Below are positions 43,709-53,500 of a stretch of 64,000 nucleotides of DNA, one piece after another (the first letter of the stretch is position 1; the number at the start of each line of letters is the position of its first letter). The DNA is taken from the NCBI RefSeq assembly GCF_900115115.1, contig NZ_FOVI01000006.1:1-64000 (forward strand). Direction: 5' to 3'. Position numbers and translations under genes: made by a program. Origin of the DNA: Paenimyroides ummariense (GTDB lineage Bacteria > Bacteroidota > Bacteroidia > Flavobacteriales > Flavobacteriaceae). Under the pieces are notes generated by a model. It did not search any database and had not been told where the DNA came from. It saw nothing but the letters and a program-made list of their open reading frames with translations.

Positions 43709-44409
43709 CAAATCAACAAATAGATCAATTATTTACTTTTACCAAAAAACATTATGTAGAACATTACGATGTTCAGGTAGAACTGGTAGATCATTTGGCA
43801 AATGCGATTGAAAATCAATTGAAAGAAAACCCGAACGTTTTATTTGAAGAAGCTTTACAAACCGAATTTAAAAAGTTTGGGATCTTTGGTTTTACAGGTT
43901 TGGTAGAACAAAAGCAGGTTGAACTACACAAACATTACAATAAAATGATTGTAAACGAATTGCTGAAATTTATTTCGATTCCTAAAGTCGTTGTAACAAT
44001 AATTCTGTATTTGGCTCTTTTTTTTCTTTTGAAAAGGACAGGTAAATTAGGAGAAATTATTTCATTGGCAATTTTATTATTATCATTTATTTATTTTATG
44101 GTCGATGGATTTAGGTTTGTGTCTAAAATTAAAAAGCAACAGAAAATACAAGGAAGAAGTTGGTTAATACAATCGGTTGCACAATCTGTATTTTCATTGC
44201 CGTTTATTTATCTAACAGGTTTTGGGTTTTCATTAATCAGCAATTTTTTTCGAGAAGATAGAACTAGCGAATTATCAGTCTTGGGATTGAATGTATTTAT
44301 CGTTTTTATATTAATTCACGTGCTTACTCTGTATATATTTTCGGCAATCATTAAACCAAGGTTTTTACAAAGCATAAAAGAGACCGAAAAAAGATTTCAA
44401 TTTGCTTAA
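43693..44409 (+). CDS. PadR-associated membrane protein 2
   Basis: This 238-residue protein is built like its neighbour: a helical N-terminal domain (HYVEHYDVQVELVDHLANAIENQL, about residues 17-40) followed by four membrane segments (about 95-115, 118-140, 163-185, 196-220). The shared pattern is Y-V...V-[DE]H-[IL]A..IE. The two probably arose by duplication and may form a complex. No enzymatic motif is seen. It overlaps the previous gene by 16 bases and ends 19 bases before the GldL-like gene. Confidence 0.6.
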   Translation: MEKRLTNQQIDQLFTFTKKHYVEHYDVQVELVDHLANAIENQLKENPNVLFEEALQTEFKKFGIFGFTGLVEQKQVELHKHYNKMIVNELLKFISIPKVVVTIILYLALFFLLKRTGKLGEIISLAILLLSFIYFMVDGFRFVSKIKKQQKIQGRSWLIQSVAQSVFSLPFIYLTGFGFSLISNFFREDRTSELSVLGLNVFIVFILIHVLTLYIFSAIIKPRFLQSIKETEKRFQFA

Positions 44410-44428
44410 ATTTGTAAAAATGTAATTT

Positions 44429-44749
44429 ATGAGTCTTTTTAAATATTACAGAATAGCTTTTGTATTGAGTTTTATAATCTTAATTGTGGGGTCGGTATTT
44501 AAAGTTACCCACATGGAATGGAATTCTTTAAACGGAAACAATTTAATTACCGTAGGACTTATTTCATCGGTTATTTATATTGCGTTGGCTTATTTTATGA
44601 TTTTTAAATCGAAAAAAATGCCTGCCGGCGAAAAATTAATCTGGGTAATTTGTTTTGCTTTAGGATTTATTGTAAACGTTGGTTTTATATCGTTTGCAAC
44701 AGCTTTGGTGTTTTTTATTATTGGTTCTAAACGATTGTTTTATAAGTAA
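44429..44749 (+). CDS. GldL-like small membrane protein
   Basis: This 106-residue protein has four short membrane segments. Its first 50 residues (FIILIVGSVFKVTHMEWNSLNG) resemble the N-terminal helices of GldL, the T9SS/gliding motor subunit, where a glycine, FK and a His-Trp region are conserved. It lacks the long cytoplasmic part of GldL, so it is not the motor subunit itself. It is the last gene of the padR operon. Confidence 0.55.
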   Translation: MSLFKYYRIAFVLSFIILIVGSVFKVTHMEWNSLNGNNLITVGLISSVIYIALAYFMIFKSKKMPAGEKLIWVICFALGFIVNVGFISFATALVFFIIGSKRLFYK

Positions 44750-44793
44750 ACCATAGACCAAGTTTAAAAAATATTGATTTTTAAAGACCGTTT

Positions 44794-45291
44794 TTATTCG
44801 AACTCTTTCCCGATTGTATCTACATCTAACGATAAATTAGATTCATAGTCAAAATGCTTTTTAACCACAACAGCAGTTTTAGGAATACTGTCATGCCAAC
44901 CGTTTTCGCCAAAAAAACTAAAGGCTTCAAAAGGAATAATTCTGCAAAAACTTCTCTTTAAGAACACATTTGCTGTTGGTGTTTCACCTTCTAAAGTAAC
45001 TACTTTTGTACCTGTAATGAATTTTCCTATTGATCTTCCTTTAGTCAGCGTTTCAAAACCAAAGAAATAGAAAACCATAATAATAGCGGTTATTAATCTG
45101 TCTAACAAAGGGTGTATGTTTTCTAATTCTACAAGAAATGAAGTATCAAAATCTAATACAATGGCGATGAAACCAATCACAAAAGCAAGTATTAAAAAAC
45201 TACAATAAAATAAGATAGTATCAATTAAAAAATTTGCAAAACGTAAGCCTTTGTCTGCTTTGTTTTTCTGAACAATGTCTGATAAATCCAT
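44794..45291 (-). CDS. RDD family membrane protein
   Basis: This 165-residue protein has the RDD pattern: an R-x-x-x-x-x-x-D segment in the first helix (LRFANFLIDTILF, about residues 15-27) and GRSIGKFITGTKVV (about 85-98) before the third membrane span. Members are small envelope proteins, some linked to ion exchange; function is usually unknown. Start ATG 45291 (MDLSDIVQKNKADKG) is chosen because the longer frame overlaps pheS and its terminator. Confidence 0.8.
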   Translation of the reverse strand: MDLSDIVQKNKADKGLRFANFLIDTILFYCSFLILAFVIGFIAIVLDFDTSFLVELENIHPLLDRLITAIIMVFYFFGFETLTKGRSIGKFITGTKVVTLEGETPTANVFLKRSFCRIIPFEAFSFFGENGWHDSIPKTAVVVKKHFDYESNLSLDVDTIGKEFE

Positions 45292-45317
45292 AAAAATGTT
45301 TTTTGTCAAAAATAAAA

Positions 45318-45343
45318 AAAGCCCTTGAATAAACAAGAGCTTT
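45318..45343 (-). terminator. pheS terminator
   Basis: A 10-bp stem with one G-U pair (45318-45327 with 45334-45343) is followed on the minus strand by a run of T, 18 bases after the pheS stop codon. Confidence 0.75.
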
Positions 45344-45361
45344 ATATAATTATGTAAAATT

Positions 45362-46381
45362 TTAGAAATTAGATTTAAACTGTTCCAAGAAGCGTACGTC
45401 GTTTTCAAAATACATTCTAATATCGCCAATTTGATACAAAAGCATTGCCATACGCTCTAGTCCCATACCAAAAGCAAAACCAGAATATTCATCAGGATTA
45501 ATGTTCGATGCCTTTAAAACATTAGGATCTACCATTCCGCAACCCATAATTTCCAACCAACCTGTTCCTTTTGTAATGCGGTAATCGGTTTCGGTTTTTA
45601 AACCCCAATAAACATCAACTTCGGCACTTGGCTCGGTAAATGGGAAATAGGATGGACGCAGGCGAATTTTCGACTTTCCGAACATTTCCTTCGTAAAATA
45701 TAACAAGGTTTGCTTTAAATCGGCAAACGACACATCTTTATCAATATACAAACCTTCTACCTGATGAAAAATACAGTGCGATCGTGACGAAATAGCTTCG
45801 TTACGGAAAACACGTCCTGGAGAAATGGTTCTAATTGGCGGCTGGTTGTTTTCCATATAACGCACCTGAACCGACGATGTATGCGTACGCAACAAATAAT
45901 CTGGGTTCATTTGCACGAAAAACGTATCCTGCATATCGCGAGCCGGATGATGGGCCGGGAAGTTCAATGCTTCAAAATTGTGCCAGTCGTCTTCAATTTC
46001 CGGACCTTCGGAAACATTGAATCCAATATTCGAAAACACATCGATTACCTGATTTTTTACTAAAGATATCGGATGTCGAGATCCAATGTTTACTGGAGTT
46101 CCCGGACGCGTTAAATCACCAAAAATACCCGCAGCTTCTTCTTTAGATTCTAACGCATCCTGGATAGATTTAATTTTACCTTCAACCGCATTTTTTAACG
46201 AATTGATTGCCTGTCCAAATTCTTTCTTTTGATCGTTCGGAACATTCTTAAATTCAGAAAAAATTTCATTAATCAGACCTTTTTTAGAAATAAATTTAAT
46301 TCTAAAAGTGTCTAAAGTGTCTTTATTATCGGTAGTAAAAGCTTCCGCTTCGCCAATTAATTCTTTAATTTTATCTATCAT
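45362..46381 (-). CDS. pheS: Phenylalanyl-tRNA synthetase alpha subunit
   Basis: This 339-residue class II synthetase subunit has an N-terminal coiled-coil region (residues 1-90), motif 2 (FRNEAISSRSHCIFHQVEG, about residues 187-205) and motif 3 (GFAFGMGLERMAMLLY, about 305-320). It pairs with the beta subunit (PheT), which is not in this window. Length and motifs are normal. A -7 element lies 21 bases upstream. Confidence 0.97.
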   Translation of the reverse strand: MIDKIKELIGEAEAFTTDNKDTLDTFRIKFISKKGLINEIFSEFKNVPNDQKKEFGQAINSLKNAVEGKIKSIQDALESKEEAAGIFGDLTRPGTPVNIGSRHPISLVKNQVIDVFSNIGFNVSEGPEIEDDWHNFEALNFPAHHPARDMQDTFFVQMNPDYLLRTHTSSVQVRYMENNQPPIRTISPGRVFRNEAISSRSHCIFHQVEGLYIDKDVSFADLKQTLLYFTKEMFGKSKIRLRPSYFPFTEPSAEVDVYWGLKTETDYRITKGTGWLEIMGCGMVDPNVLKASNINPDEYSGFAFGMGLERMAMLLYQIGDIRMYFENDVRFLEQFKSNF

Positions 46382-46402
46382 TATTTATAAACAGGTATTC
46401 TG

Positions 46403-46410
46403 CAAATTTA
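46403..46410 (-). promoter_or_regulatory. -7 promoter element (TAAATTTG) for pheS
   Basis: A TAnnTTTG match on the minus strand, 21 bases upstream of the pheS start. Confidence 0.5.
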
Positions 46411-46449
46411 CGCTTTTTGGTTGATGCTGAAAATTAGAATGGTTAAAAA

Positions 46450-46806
46450 TTACTTTATATAACCGTTGTCTAAAAAATAATTCACAATAGCATCTTTCAT
46501 AAGCACAGCTTGTTCCCCAGCTTTTAAATGCGGTAATTGGTCTTTTATAGTGTAATGAGGCCAGCCATCAACATCGAAATGCGAAAATTCGTAATAACCA
46601 AACGGTTCCAGCAAACGGCAAATAGCAATGTGCATAATGTTTACTTTTTCGTCTTTTTTGAATTTCTTGGTGAATTTGCCCAATTCCTGCACGCCAATTA
46701 AATAGATAATTCCATCAACATCTAAAGTATCTCCGTCGGCAAATTGATCAGATAGTTTTTCAACCAGCAAATTCCATCGTTCTTTTAATTCTTCGTCTCT
46801 TGCCAT
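46450..46806 (-). CDS. Conserved hypothetical cytoplasmic protein
   Basis: This 118-residue soluble protein has no signal or membrane segment. Visible features are an acidic/basic N-terminal helix (DEELKERWNLLVEKLSDQF) and the segment HFDVDGWPHYTI near residue 76. I believe it is a conserved Bacteroidota protein of unknown function. Start ATG 46806 (MARDEELKER) is chosen over an upstream in-frame ATG because a TATCTTTG promoter element lies at 46826-46833, inside the longer frame. Confidence 0.7.
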   Translation of the reverse strand: MARDEELKERWNLLVEKLSDQFADGDTLDVDGIIYLIGVQELGKFTKKFKKDEKVNIMHIAICRLLEPFGYYEFSHFDVDGWPHYTIKDQLPHLKAGEQAVLMKDAIVNYFLDNGYIK

Positions 46807-46825
46807 AAATTGTTTTATTGAACTG

Positions 46826-46863
46826 CAAAGATATTTCATAATGCCTAAACTACTTTATATTTG
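46826..46863. promoter_or_regulatory. Divergent -7 elements
   Basis: Minus-strand TATCTTTG (46833 to 46826) precedes the hypothetical gene and plus-strand TATATTTG (46856-46863) precedes cvpA. Each lies 17-20 bases from its start codon. Confidence 0.55.
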
Positions 46864-46880
46864 CACTTTATTTTAACGAT

Positions 46881-47435
46881 ATGATTGTTGTAGATTTAAT
46901 AATTGCCGTTTTATTGGGATATGCTTTGTTTAAAGGGATAAAAAACGGTTTGGTAGTATCGGTAATTTCATTGATTGCTTTGATTGTTGGAATTTACATT
47001 TCGTTGCGATTTTCATTTTTTACACGTAATTTTTTAACCGAAAACACACAATGGAACCCTAATATGTTAACCATTGCAGCATTTTTTATAACATTTGTTG
47101 CAGTGCTGATTTTACTGTATTTTTTAGGAAAAGCAGTTACAAAACTTGCCGAAAGTTTGGCACTTGGCTTTGTAAATAAAATTTTGGGAGCTGTTTTTGA
47201 AGGAATTAAAATGTTATTGATTATTTCGGTTTTTTTGAACTTGTTCCAAAAGATAAATTTCAATAATTTGATAGTTTCAAAAGAAACATTAGATGAATCT
47301 GTTTTTTATGAACCTATAGAAAAAGTTTCTAAAAAAATATTTCCGTTAATGGAAGAATGGTACAAAATAGCTTTAAGTGAGGCTTCTGAAAATATTGAAG
47401 CAATGAAAGAAAATAAAAAATCCACTTCGTATTAA
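46881..47435 (+). CDS. CvpA family membrane protein
   Basis: This 184-residue protein has four membrane helices and the CvpA start pattern: VVDLIIAVLLGYALFKGIKNGLV (about residues 3-25), then a second helix and a conserved GxxNxxLGxxFxxxK region (LGFVNKILGAVFEGIKMLL, about 93-111). CvpA proteins are linked to colicin V production in E. coli and to envelope stress in others. It is a single gene with a terminator overlapping its stop codon. Confidence 0.85.
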   Translation: MIVVDLIIAVLLGYALFKGIKNGLVVSVISLIALIVGIYISLRFSFFTRNFLTENTQWNPNMLTIAAFFITFVAVLILLYFLGKAVTKLAESLALGFVNKILGAVFEGIKMLLIISVFLNLFQKINFNNLIVSKETLDESVFYEPIEKVSKKIFPLMEEWYKIALSEASENIEAMKENKKSTSY

Positions 47436-47446
47436 AAGTGGATTTT
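47417..47446. terminator. Terminator around the cvpA stop codon
   Basis: An 11-bp perfect stem (AAAATCCACTT at 47417-47427, AAGTGGATTTT at 47436-47446) with the stop codon in the 8-base loop and A/T flanks. It also serves the leftward gene ending at 47455. Confidence 0.8.
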
Positions 47447-47454
47447 GTTTGACG

Positions 47455-48267
47455 TTATTTCTTTATAAATTTCACGGTAGAAACATTTTTGTTTTCAGTT
47501 TCTATTCTTAACAAATACGTTCCAGATTTTAAATCAGAAACATCCATTGAATTATTACTGTTGTTTGTAGTAAACGATTTAACTGATCTTCCTGATAAAT
47601 CATAAACAGTTAAATTAGATATGTTTTCTTTATAATCAACATTTAGCACATCAGAAACAGGGTTTGGATAAACGCTTAAATTAGCTAAATCTAAACTTGG
47701 TGTAGAAGATGTAGTTGCTTGAACAATTTTAAAATCGTCTAAAATAACTTCCCAATCACCTGTATTGTATGTGAAATCTAATTTGATTTTTAAATTAGAG
47801 GTACTTGAAGTTGTGCCAGAAGGAATTGTGTAAGTAATAAGCTGACAGGTTGAAGAAGGTGTAAAAGTTGTGCTGTTAATTGTGCCTAATGTTACCCAAG
47901 TAGTTCCATTATCTATAGAATACAACATCTCCATAGCACCAAAATTACCAACTACTGGTTGTTCAGTATCATAGTCAAGTATCATTAAATTGTAACTAAC
48001 GGTTAAAGCTCCTGTGTTTAAGCCAGAATAAGTAGCTGTTGTTACTTCTGTTGTTTCAGTTCGATAAATATTAGCATACAAATAAAGTGTTCCATTACAA
48101 GCAGTATAATAATCGTCAGTACCAATAGGGTTTAGAGTATTGATAAAATTCCATCCTGTTGGTAAAGCATTATTTTGAATTAAATCAAAATTTTCGTCAA
48201 CAATGGTTGTTTGTGCATTAACACTTAAACCAAATAAAGTAATTAATGTTAGTGTAATTTTTTTCAT
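47455..48267 (-). CDS. T9SS-secreted beta-sandwich protein
   Basis: This 270-residue protein has a signal peptide (MKKITLTLITLFGLSVNAQ), a jelly-roll domain (about residues 22-185, IVDENFD...PTGWNFIN and GDWEVILDDFKI) like choice-of-anchor or MAM-type adhesion domains, and a T9SS type A sorting domain (about 195-270) with LSVYPNPVSDVLNVDY and LSGRSVKSF and ending STVKFIKK. It is exported outside the cell. Function is unknown, with carbohydrate or surface binding possible. Confidence 0.8.
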   Translation of the reverse strand: MKKITLTLITLFGLSVNAQTTIVDENFDLIQNNALPTGWNFINTLNPIGTDDYYTACNGTLYLYANIYRTETTEVTTATYSGLNTGALTVSYNLMILDYDTEQPVVGNFGAMEMLYSIDNGTTWVTLGTINSTTFTPSSTCQLITYTIPSGTTSSTSNLKIKLDFTYNTGDWEVILDDFKIVQATTSSTPSLDLANLSVYPNPVSDVLNVDYKENISNLTVYDLSGRSVKSFTTNNSNNSMDVSDLKSGTYLLRIETENKNVSTVKFIKK

Positions 48268-48336
48268 AATATTAAGTATTAGTTATCTGATAGCTAATAT
48301 AATAAAAATATTCTGTTATTGCATTATAGTCTAATA

Positions 48337-48370
48337 AAAAAGGTCACCAAAATATTTTGATGACCTTTTT
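48337..48370 (-). terminator. Terminator of the 48388 lipoprotein gene
   Basis: A 10-bp perfect stem (AAAAAGGTCA at 48337-48346, TGACCTTTTT at 48361-48370) with a secondary pairing in its loop and T-rich sequence on both sides, 17 bases past the leftward stop codon. Confidence 0.75.
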
Positions 48371-48387
48371 TATCTATAAATTGTATT

Positions 48388-48801
48388 TTATTTATTTGCA
48401 ATCCAAGTTCCTTTAATTCCTCCGTTTAAATCATTTGTCCAAGTTCCAGAGGCATTAGTTTCAAAAAACGATCCTATAAAAGCACCTATTTCTTCTTCTA
48501 CGTCGTCTTCATTTGTATTAATTAAAATCATAGAAACTTCGCCGTGAATGTTAACTTTTCCTTTTAAAGTTAATTCTAAATTTTTAAAACCTTGAGATAT
48601 AACCTCGCCTTTTATTGTTCCGTCTGCATTAACGGTAAATTCCATTTCACCTAAGTCGCTTCCTGAATAAGTTCCAACCCAAGGCCCTTTATATTTAGCA
48701 TAAGGTGATGTGGCAGTAATAGGATCTTCTTCCTCATGGCAAGATACAGTTAAAAGCATTAGTGGTAATATTATTAATAAAAGTGAAAATACTTTTTTCA
48801 T
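48388..48801 (-). CDS. Small lipoprotein, paralogue of the 13294 protein
   Basis: This 137-residue protein has a lipoprotein signal (lipobox LTVSC, Cys21) followed by HEEED, an acidic stretch consistent with a surface export signal. The mature domain begins YKGPWVGTYSG and ends GIKGTWIANK. It shares order and motifs with the 13294-13686 lipoprotein: W-x-G-TYSG at the start, ASGTW or GSGTW near the end and a final GTW. A small beta-barrel fold is likely. Function is unknown. Confidence 0.75.
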   Translation of the reverse strand: MKKVFSLLLIILPLMLLTVSCHEEEDPITATSPYAKYKGPWVGTYSGSDLGEMEFTVNADGTIKGEVISQGFKNLELTLKGKVNIHGEVSMILINTNEDDVEEEIGAFIGSFFETNASGTWTNDLNGGIKGTWIANK

Positions 48802-48894
48802 AGTTATATGTTTATAGTTTATGTATTTTTTATGCTAATGTAATAAATTTTTATAATTTACAATGATAAAAAATAATTTTTAAAAGAGAATCAT

Positions 48895-49839
48895 TTATTT
48901 CATTAAATTTTCCAACATAACTTTTGTCATGCTTTCTAAATCGTAATTATGTTGCCAGTTCCAATCTTTACGGGCTTCGGAATCATTAATGCTGCTTGGC
49001 CAAGAATCTGCAATTGCCTGACGGAAATCTGGTTCGTATGAAATCTCAAAACCTGGTTTTTCCTTCGCAATAACTGCTGCAATTTCTTTAGGAGTAAAAC
49101 TCATTGCTGATAAGTTGTACGAAGAACGAATTTTGATTTTTTCTTTATCTGCCTGCATAATTCCAACGGTTGCACGAATAGCATCATCCATATACATCAT
49201 TGGTAATTCGGTATTTTCTGATAAAAAACAAGTGTATTTATTGTCTGCAACTGCTTTATAATAAATATCAACAGCATAATCTGTTGTGCCGCCTCCTGGT
49301 GGAGTTTTCCATGAAATTAATCCCGGATAACGGATAGATCTAACGTCAACCCCATATTTATTAAAGTAATATTCGCACCAGCGTTCACCGGCTTGTTTAG
49401 AAATTCCGTAAACCGTAGATGGTTCCATTACGGTGTATTGTGGTGTATCATGTTTTGGAGTTGTTGGTCCAAAGACAGCGATGCTCGACGGCCAAAAAAT
49501 CTTTTTAATTTTACCTTCTTTCGCTAAATTTAATACGTGGAAAAGTGAATTCATATTCAAATCCCATGCAAAAGCCGGATTTTTCTCTGCAGTGGCAGAA
49601 AGTAATGCCGCCATTAAATAAACTTCGTCAACTTGGTATTTGTCCACTAAAGCTTCAATCTGCTCATAATTCATGGCATCTACAATTTCAAAAGGACCAG
49701 TTTTAAAAACATCTTGTTCGCCTTTTCTAATGTCTGATGCTATTACGTTATCCGTTCCGTATAATTCGCGTAATTTTAAGGTAAGTTCAGAGCCTATCTG
49801 TCCGCAAGCTCCAATAATCAATATTTTGGTATCGTTCAT
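48895..49839 (-). CDS. L-threonine 3-dehydrogenase, epimerase-type
   Basis: This 314-residue SDR-like enzyme has the NAD-binding GACGQIGSEL (residues 11-20), the catalytic YGISKQAGE (Tyr and Lys, about residues 142-150) and the substrate loop SIRYPGLISWKTPPGGGTTDY, which is diagnostic of the NAD-epimerase-type threonine dehydrogenase found in Flavobacterium and other organisms. It oxidises L-threonine to 2-amino-3-ketobutyrate. The kbl ligase that often follows is not in this window. A -7 element is 19 bases upstream. Confidence 0.9.
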   Translation of the reverse strand: MNDTKILIIGACGQIGSELTLKLRELYGTDNVIASDIRKGEQDVFKTGPFEIVDAMNYEQIEALVDKYQVDEVYLMAALLSATAEKNPAFAWDLNMNSLFHVLNLAKEGKIKKIFWPSSIAVFGPTTPKHDTPQYTVMEPSTVYGISKQAGERWCEYYFNKYGVDVRSIRYPGLISWKTPPGGGTTDYAVDIYYKAVADNKYTCFLSENTELPMMYMDDAIRATVGIMQADKEKIKIRSSYNLSAMSFTPKEIAAVIAKEKPGFEISYEPDFRQAIADSWPSSINDSEARKDWNWQHNYDLESMTKVMLENLMK

Positions 49840-49857
49840 GTTGTTTAATTTCTTTTA

Positions 49858-49865
49858 CAAAGATA
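49858..49865 (-). promoter_or_regulatory. -7 promoter element (TATCTTTG)
   Basis: A TAnnTTTG match on the minus strand, 18 bases before the threonine dehydrogenase start. Confidence 0.55.
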
Positions 49866-49959
49866 GCTTTTGTAACTATTTTTTTTAAATCTTTTGCAAA
49901 AATTCCTCAAAACGATCTTAATATTTGTTGTTTAAACTATTTCATACCGTCAATATTAG

Positions 49960-49967
49960 TAATTTTG
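49960..49967 (+). promoter_or_regulatory. -7 promoter element (TAATTTTG)
   Basis: A TAnnTTTG match 23 bases before ATG 49991. It lies inside a longer in-frame extension, which supports 49991 as the true start of the lipoprotein gene. Confidence 0.55.
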
Positions 49968-49990
49968 TGGTTTGTTTTAGATACCGTTTT

Positions 49991-50569
49991 ATGAAATATA
50001 TATTTTTTTTAATACTGCTTGCAACGGCTACAATTAGTTGTAAAAAAGAGGTAGTTGCTACACCGAATGTAACCAGCAAAATTTCGCAGGATTCTATGGT
50101 TAATAACATTCACGAGAAATGGAAGTTTACCGTAGCTGTTTCAAATCCGTCGACAAGTTCTAAATTGAATAATTGGGAAAATTGGAGAAATTATGTAAAC
50201 GAATTAACGATTATGCCTAATGCAGGACTTCGAAACTTAATTCATAAATCGAATGCTTTGGTTGAAAGATCGGCAGTTTTAAAAACCGATATTCCCGAAA
50301 TGTACAACAGACCCGAAACCAAAGCTCGTTTTTCTTTGTTGGAAACTCATATTCAAAACTTGAACATGCAGTTGGAATTAGAACCGTTGAATGTTAAGGA
50401 AATAAATACGTTGCTTCTAAATATTCAAAAAAGCACCAATTCGATAATCAATCAGTTTAACGAATTCGAAATAAAGTCAAAAATCCCGAAAGAATCTGGC
50501 GAAGACCAACTAATTCAGCCAATTGACACTATTAAACGTGCCACTTTAAATGCCTTACCACAAGAATAA
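49991..50569 (+). CDS. Lipoprotein upstream of mfd
   Basis: This 192-residue protein has a lipoprotein signal (MKYIFFLILLATATISC, Cys17). The residues after Cys (KKEV) lack an acidic pair, so it is probably kept in the periplasm. The rest is helical with a likely coiled-coil region (about residues 100-165, LLETHIQNLNMQLELEPL). I do not recognise a family. Its stop codon shares a base with the mfd ATG (TAATG), so it is translationally coupled to mfd. Confidence 0.7.
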   Translation: MKYIFFLILLATATISCKKEVVATPNVTSKISQDSMVNNIHEKWKFTVAVSNPSTSSKLNNWENWRNYVNELTIMPNAGLRNLIHKSNALVERSAVLKTDIPEMYNRPETKARFSLLETHIQNLNMQLELEPLNVKEINTLLLNIQKSTNSIINQFNEFEIKSKIPKESGEDQLIQPIDTIKRATLNALPQE

Positions 50570-53500
50570 TGAGTATTAAAAAAGTATTTGAACAAGCAAC
50601 CAAAACGCAGCAATTACAACAGCAGCTTAACAAATTAGGCAATAAAATTCATGCGAAAGGATTTATCGGCTCGGCATTGTCGTTTCAAATTCAGGCATTG
50701 TTTAAAGAGTCTGATCAGCATTTTTTGTTGATTTTTAACGATAAAGAAGAAGCTGCTTATTATTTGAATGATTTGGAGAATTTGATTTCGAAAGATTATG
50801 TGCTATTTTATCCTGGATCGTACCGCAGACCTTATCAAATCGAAGAAACTGATAATGCGAATGTTTTGTTGCGTGCTGAAGTTTTAAACCGATTAAATGC
50901 GCGTAAAAAACCGGTTGTAATTGTTTCGTATGCCGATGCTTTGTTCGAAAAAGTGGTTACGCGTAAACAATTGGACAAAAACACCTTGAAAATCGCCGTT
51001 AACGATAAAATGACGATCGATTTTGTGAACGAGGTTTTGTTTGAATACAATTTTAAACGAGTTGATTTTGTTTCGGAACCTGGCGAATTTTCGGTTCGTG
51101 GGGGAATCATCGATGTTTTTTCTTTTTCGAACGAAAACCCTTATCGAATTGAATTTTTCGGAAATGAAATTGATAGTATTCGAGCTTTTGATGTGGAAAC
51201 GCAACTTTCGATCGAGACCAATAAAAAAATCACGATTATCCCTAATGTAGAAAATAAATTTTTGCAGGAAAATCGCGAAAGTTTCCTAAACTACATCAGT
51301 CCAAATACTGTTGTGTTTATTCAAAACACCGTTTTAATAAAGGAACAACTTACCAAAATGTTTCAGAAAGCAACCGAAGCTTTCGATAAATTAAGTAAGG
51401 ATGTTCAACATTTGGCACCAGATCAAATGTTTTTGCCTTCGGCTGAATTCCTTCAGAAAGCAGATGATTTTACGGTGTTTGAACTGGCGCAGCAAAACTT
51501 TTTTACACCTAATTTTTCGGTCGATTTTCATTTCAATCCGCAACCGTCGTTCAATAAACAGTTCGATTTATTGATTGAAAACCTAAATCAGAATACCGAA
51601 AATGGTTACACCAATTATCTGTATTGTTCAAGCGAATCGCAAAGCAAACGTTTCGAAGAAATTTTCAGTAGTTTAAAAGATCAAAACAAAAGTATTCAGC
51701 AGTATAAAACCGTTGTAATGCCATTGTTTCAAGGTTTTATTGACAAAGAAAACCAGATTGCTTGTTATACCGATCACCAGATTTTTGAAAGATACCATAA
51801 ATTCAGCATAAAGAACGGCTACACAAAAAAGCAAACCATTACGTTAAAAGAATTGACCACGCTTTCTGTGGGCGATTATGTAACGCATATTGACCACGGA
51901 ATTGGAAAGTTTGGCGGTTTGCAGAAAATTGATGTAGAAGGAAAAAAACAGGAAGCTATTAAGCTTGTTTATGCCGATAACGATATTGTGTATGTTTCGA
52001 TACACTCACTGCATAAAATATCAAAATACAACGGTAAAGAAGGTGCGCCGCCAAAGATCTATAAAATTGGATCGGGAGCTTGGAAAGCCTTAAAGCAAAA
52101 AACAAAAGCGCGTGTAAAACACATTGCGTTCAACCTTATAAAACTGTACGCAAAACGCCGATTAGAAAAAGGGTTTGCGTGTGCGCCCGACAGTTATTTG
52201 CAGGCAGAATTAGAAAGTTCGTTTATTTACGAAGATACGCCCGATCAGTTAAAATCAACGATTGAAGTAAAGGCAGATATGGAAAACGAGCGTCCGATGG
52301 ATCGTTTGGTTTGTGGCGATGTGGGCTTTGGTAAAACCGAAGTTGCCATTCGTGCTGCCTTTAAAATGGTCGATAATGGCAAGCAGGTCGCAGTTTTGGT
52401 GCCAACAACCATTTTGGCATTTCAGCATTACAAAACGTTTACCGAGCGTTTAAAAGATATGCCGGTGAAAGTTGCCTATTTAAACAGATTTAAAACCGCG
52501 AAACAGAAAGCCGAAACGTTGAAAGAATTGTCAGAAGGGAAAGTCGATATTTTAATCGGAACGCATCAGTTGGTCAACAAAAATGTGGTTTTTAAAGATT
52601 TGGGATTATTGGTGATTGATGAAGAACAAAAGTTCGGAGTTGCCGTAAAAGACAAGCTAAAAACCATTGGTGAAAATATCGATACTTTAACACTTACCGC
52701 AACGCCAATCCCGAGAACATTACAGTTTTCGTTAATGGCAGCCCGCGATTTATCGGTAATTACAACGCCACCGCCAAATCGTTATCCAATCGAAACTAAT
52801 GTGGTTGGTTTTAACGAAGAGGTTATTCGCGATGCCATTGCGTACGAAATTGAACGTGGCGGTCAGGTTTATTTCATCAACAACCGAATAGAAAATATTA
52901 AGGAAGTTGCCGGAATGATCCAGCGTTTGGTTCCGCATGCAAAAGTGGGAATTGGGCACGGACAAATGGAAGGGAAGAAGCTGGAAGATTTGCTTTTATC
53001 GTTCATGGAAGGCGAATTTGATGTTTTGGTTGCTACAACGATTATTGAAAGCGGATTGGATGTTCCAAACGCAAATACGATCTTTATTAACAATGCCAAT
53101 AATTTCGGATTGAGTGATTTGCATCAAATGCGCGGTCGTGTCGGTCGAAGCAATAAAAAGGCATTTTGTTATTTTATTACGCCGCCTTATAGCGTAATGA
53201 CCGAAGAAGCGCGCAAACGTATTTCGGCATTAGAACAGTTTAGCGATTTGGGCAGCGGATTTAATATTGCCATGAAAGATTTGGAAATTCGTGGTGCTGG
53301 TGATATTTTAGGTGGCGAACAAAGCGGATTTATTAATGAAATTGGATTTGAAACGTATCAAAAAATCATAAATGAAGCTATTGATGAGCTGAAAGAAAAC
53401 GAGTTTAAAGATTTATACGAGGAAGAACAGAATATCGATACCAAAGAATATGTAAAAGATATTGTTATAGAATCTGATTTCGAGATTTTGTTTCCAGACG

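Noticed and set aside
44794..45429. N-terminal extension of the RDD protein to 45429
   Set aside because: It would overlap the pheS coding end and cross its terminator; the RDD signature begins just after ATG 45291.
49925..49990. N-terminal extension of the lipoprotein before mfd
   Set aside because: It places 22 residues ahead of a clear lipoprotein signal and spans a TAATTTTG promoter element.
50835..51204. Leftward frames within mfd
   Set aside because: They lie opposite a fully conserved core gene and show no signal or motif.
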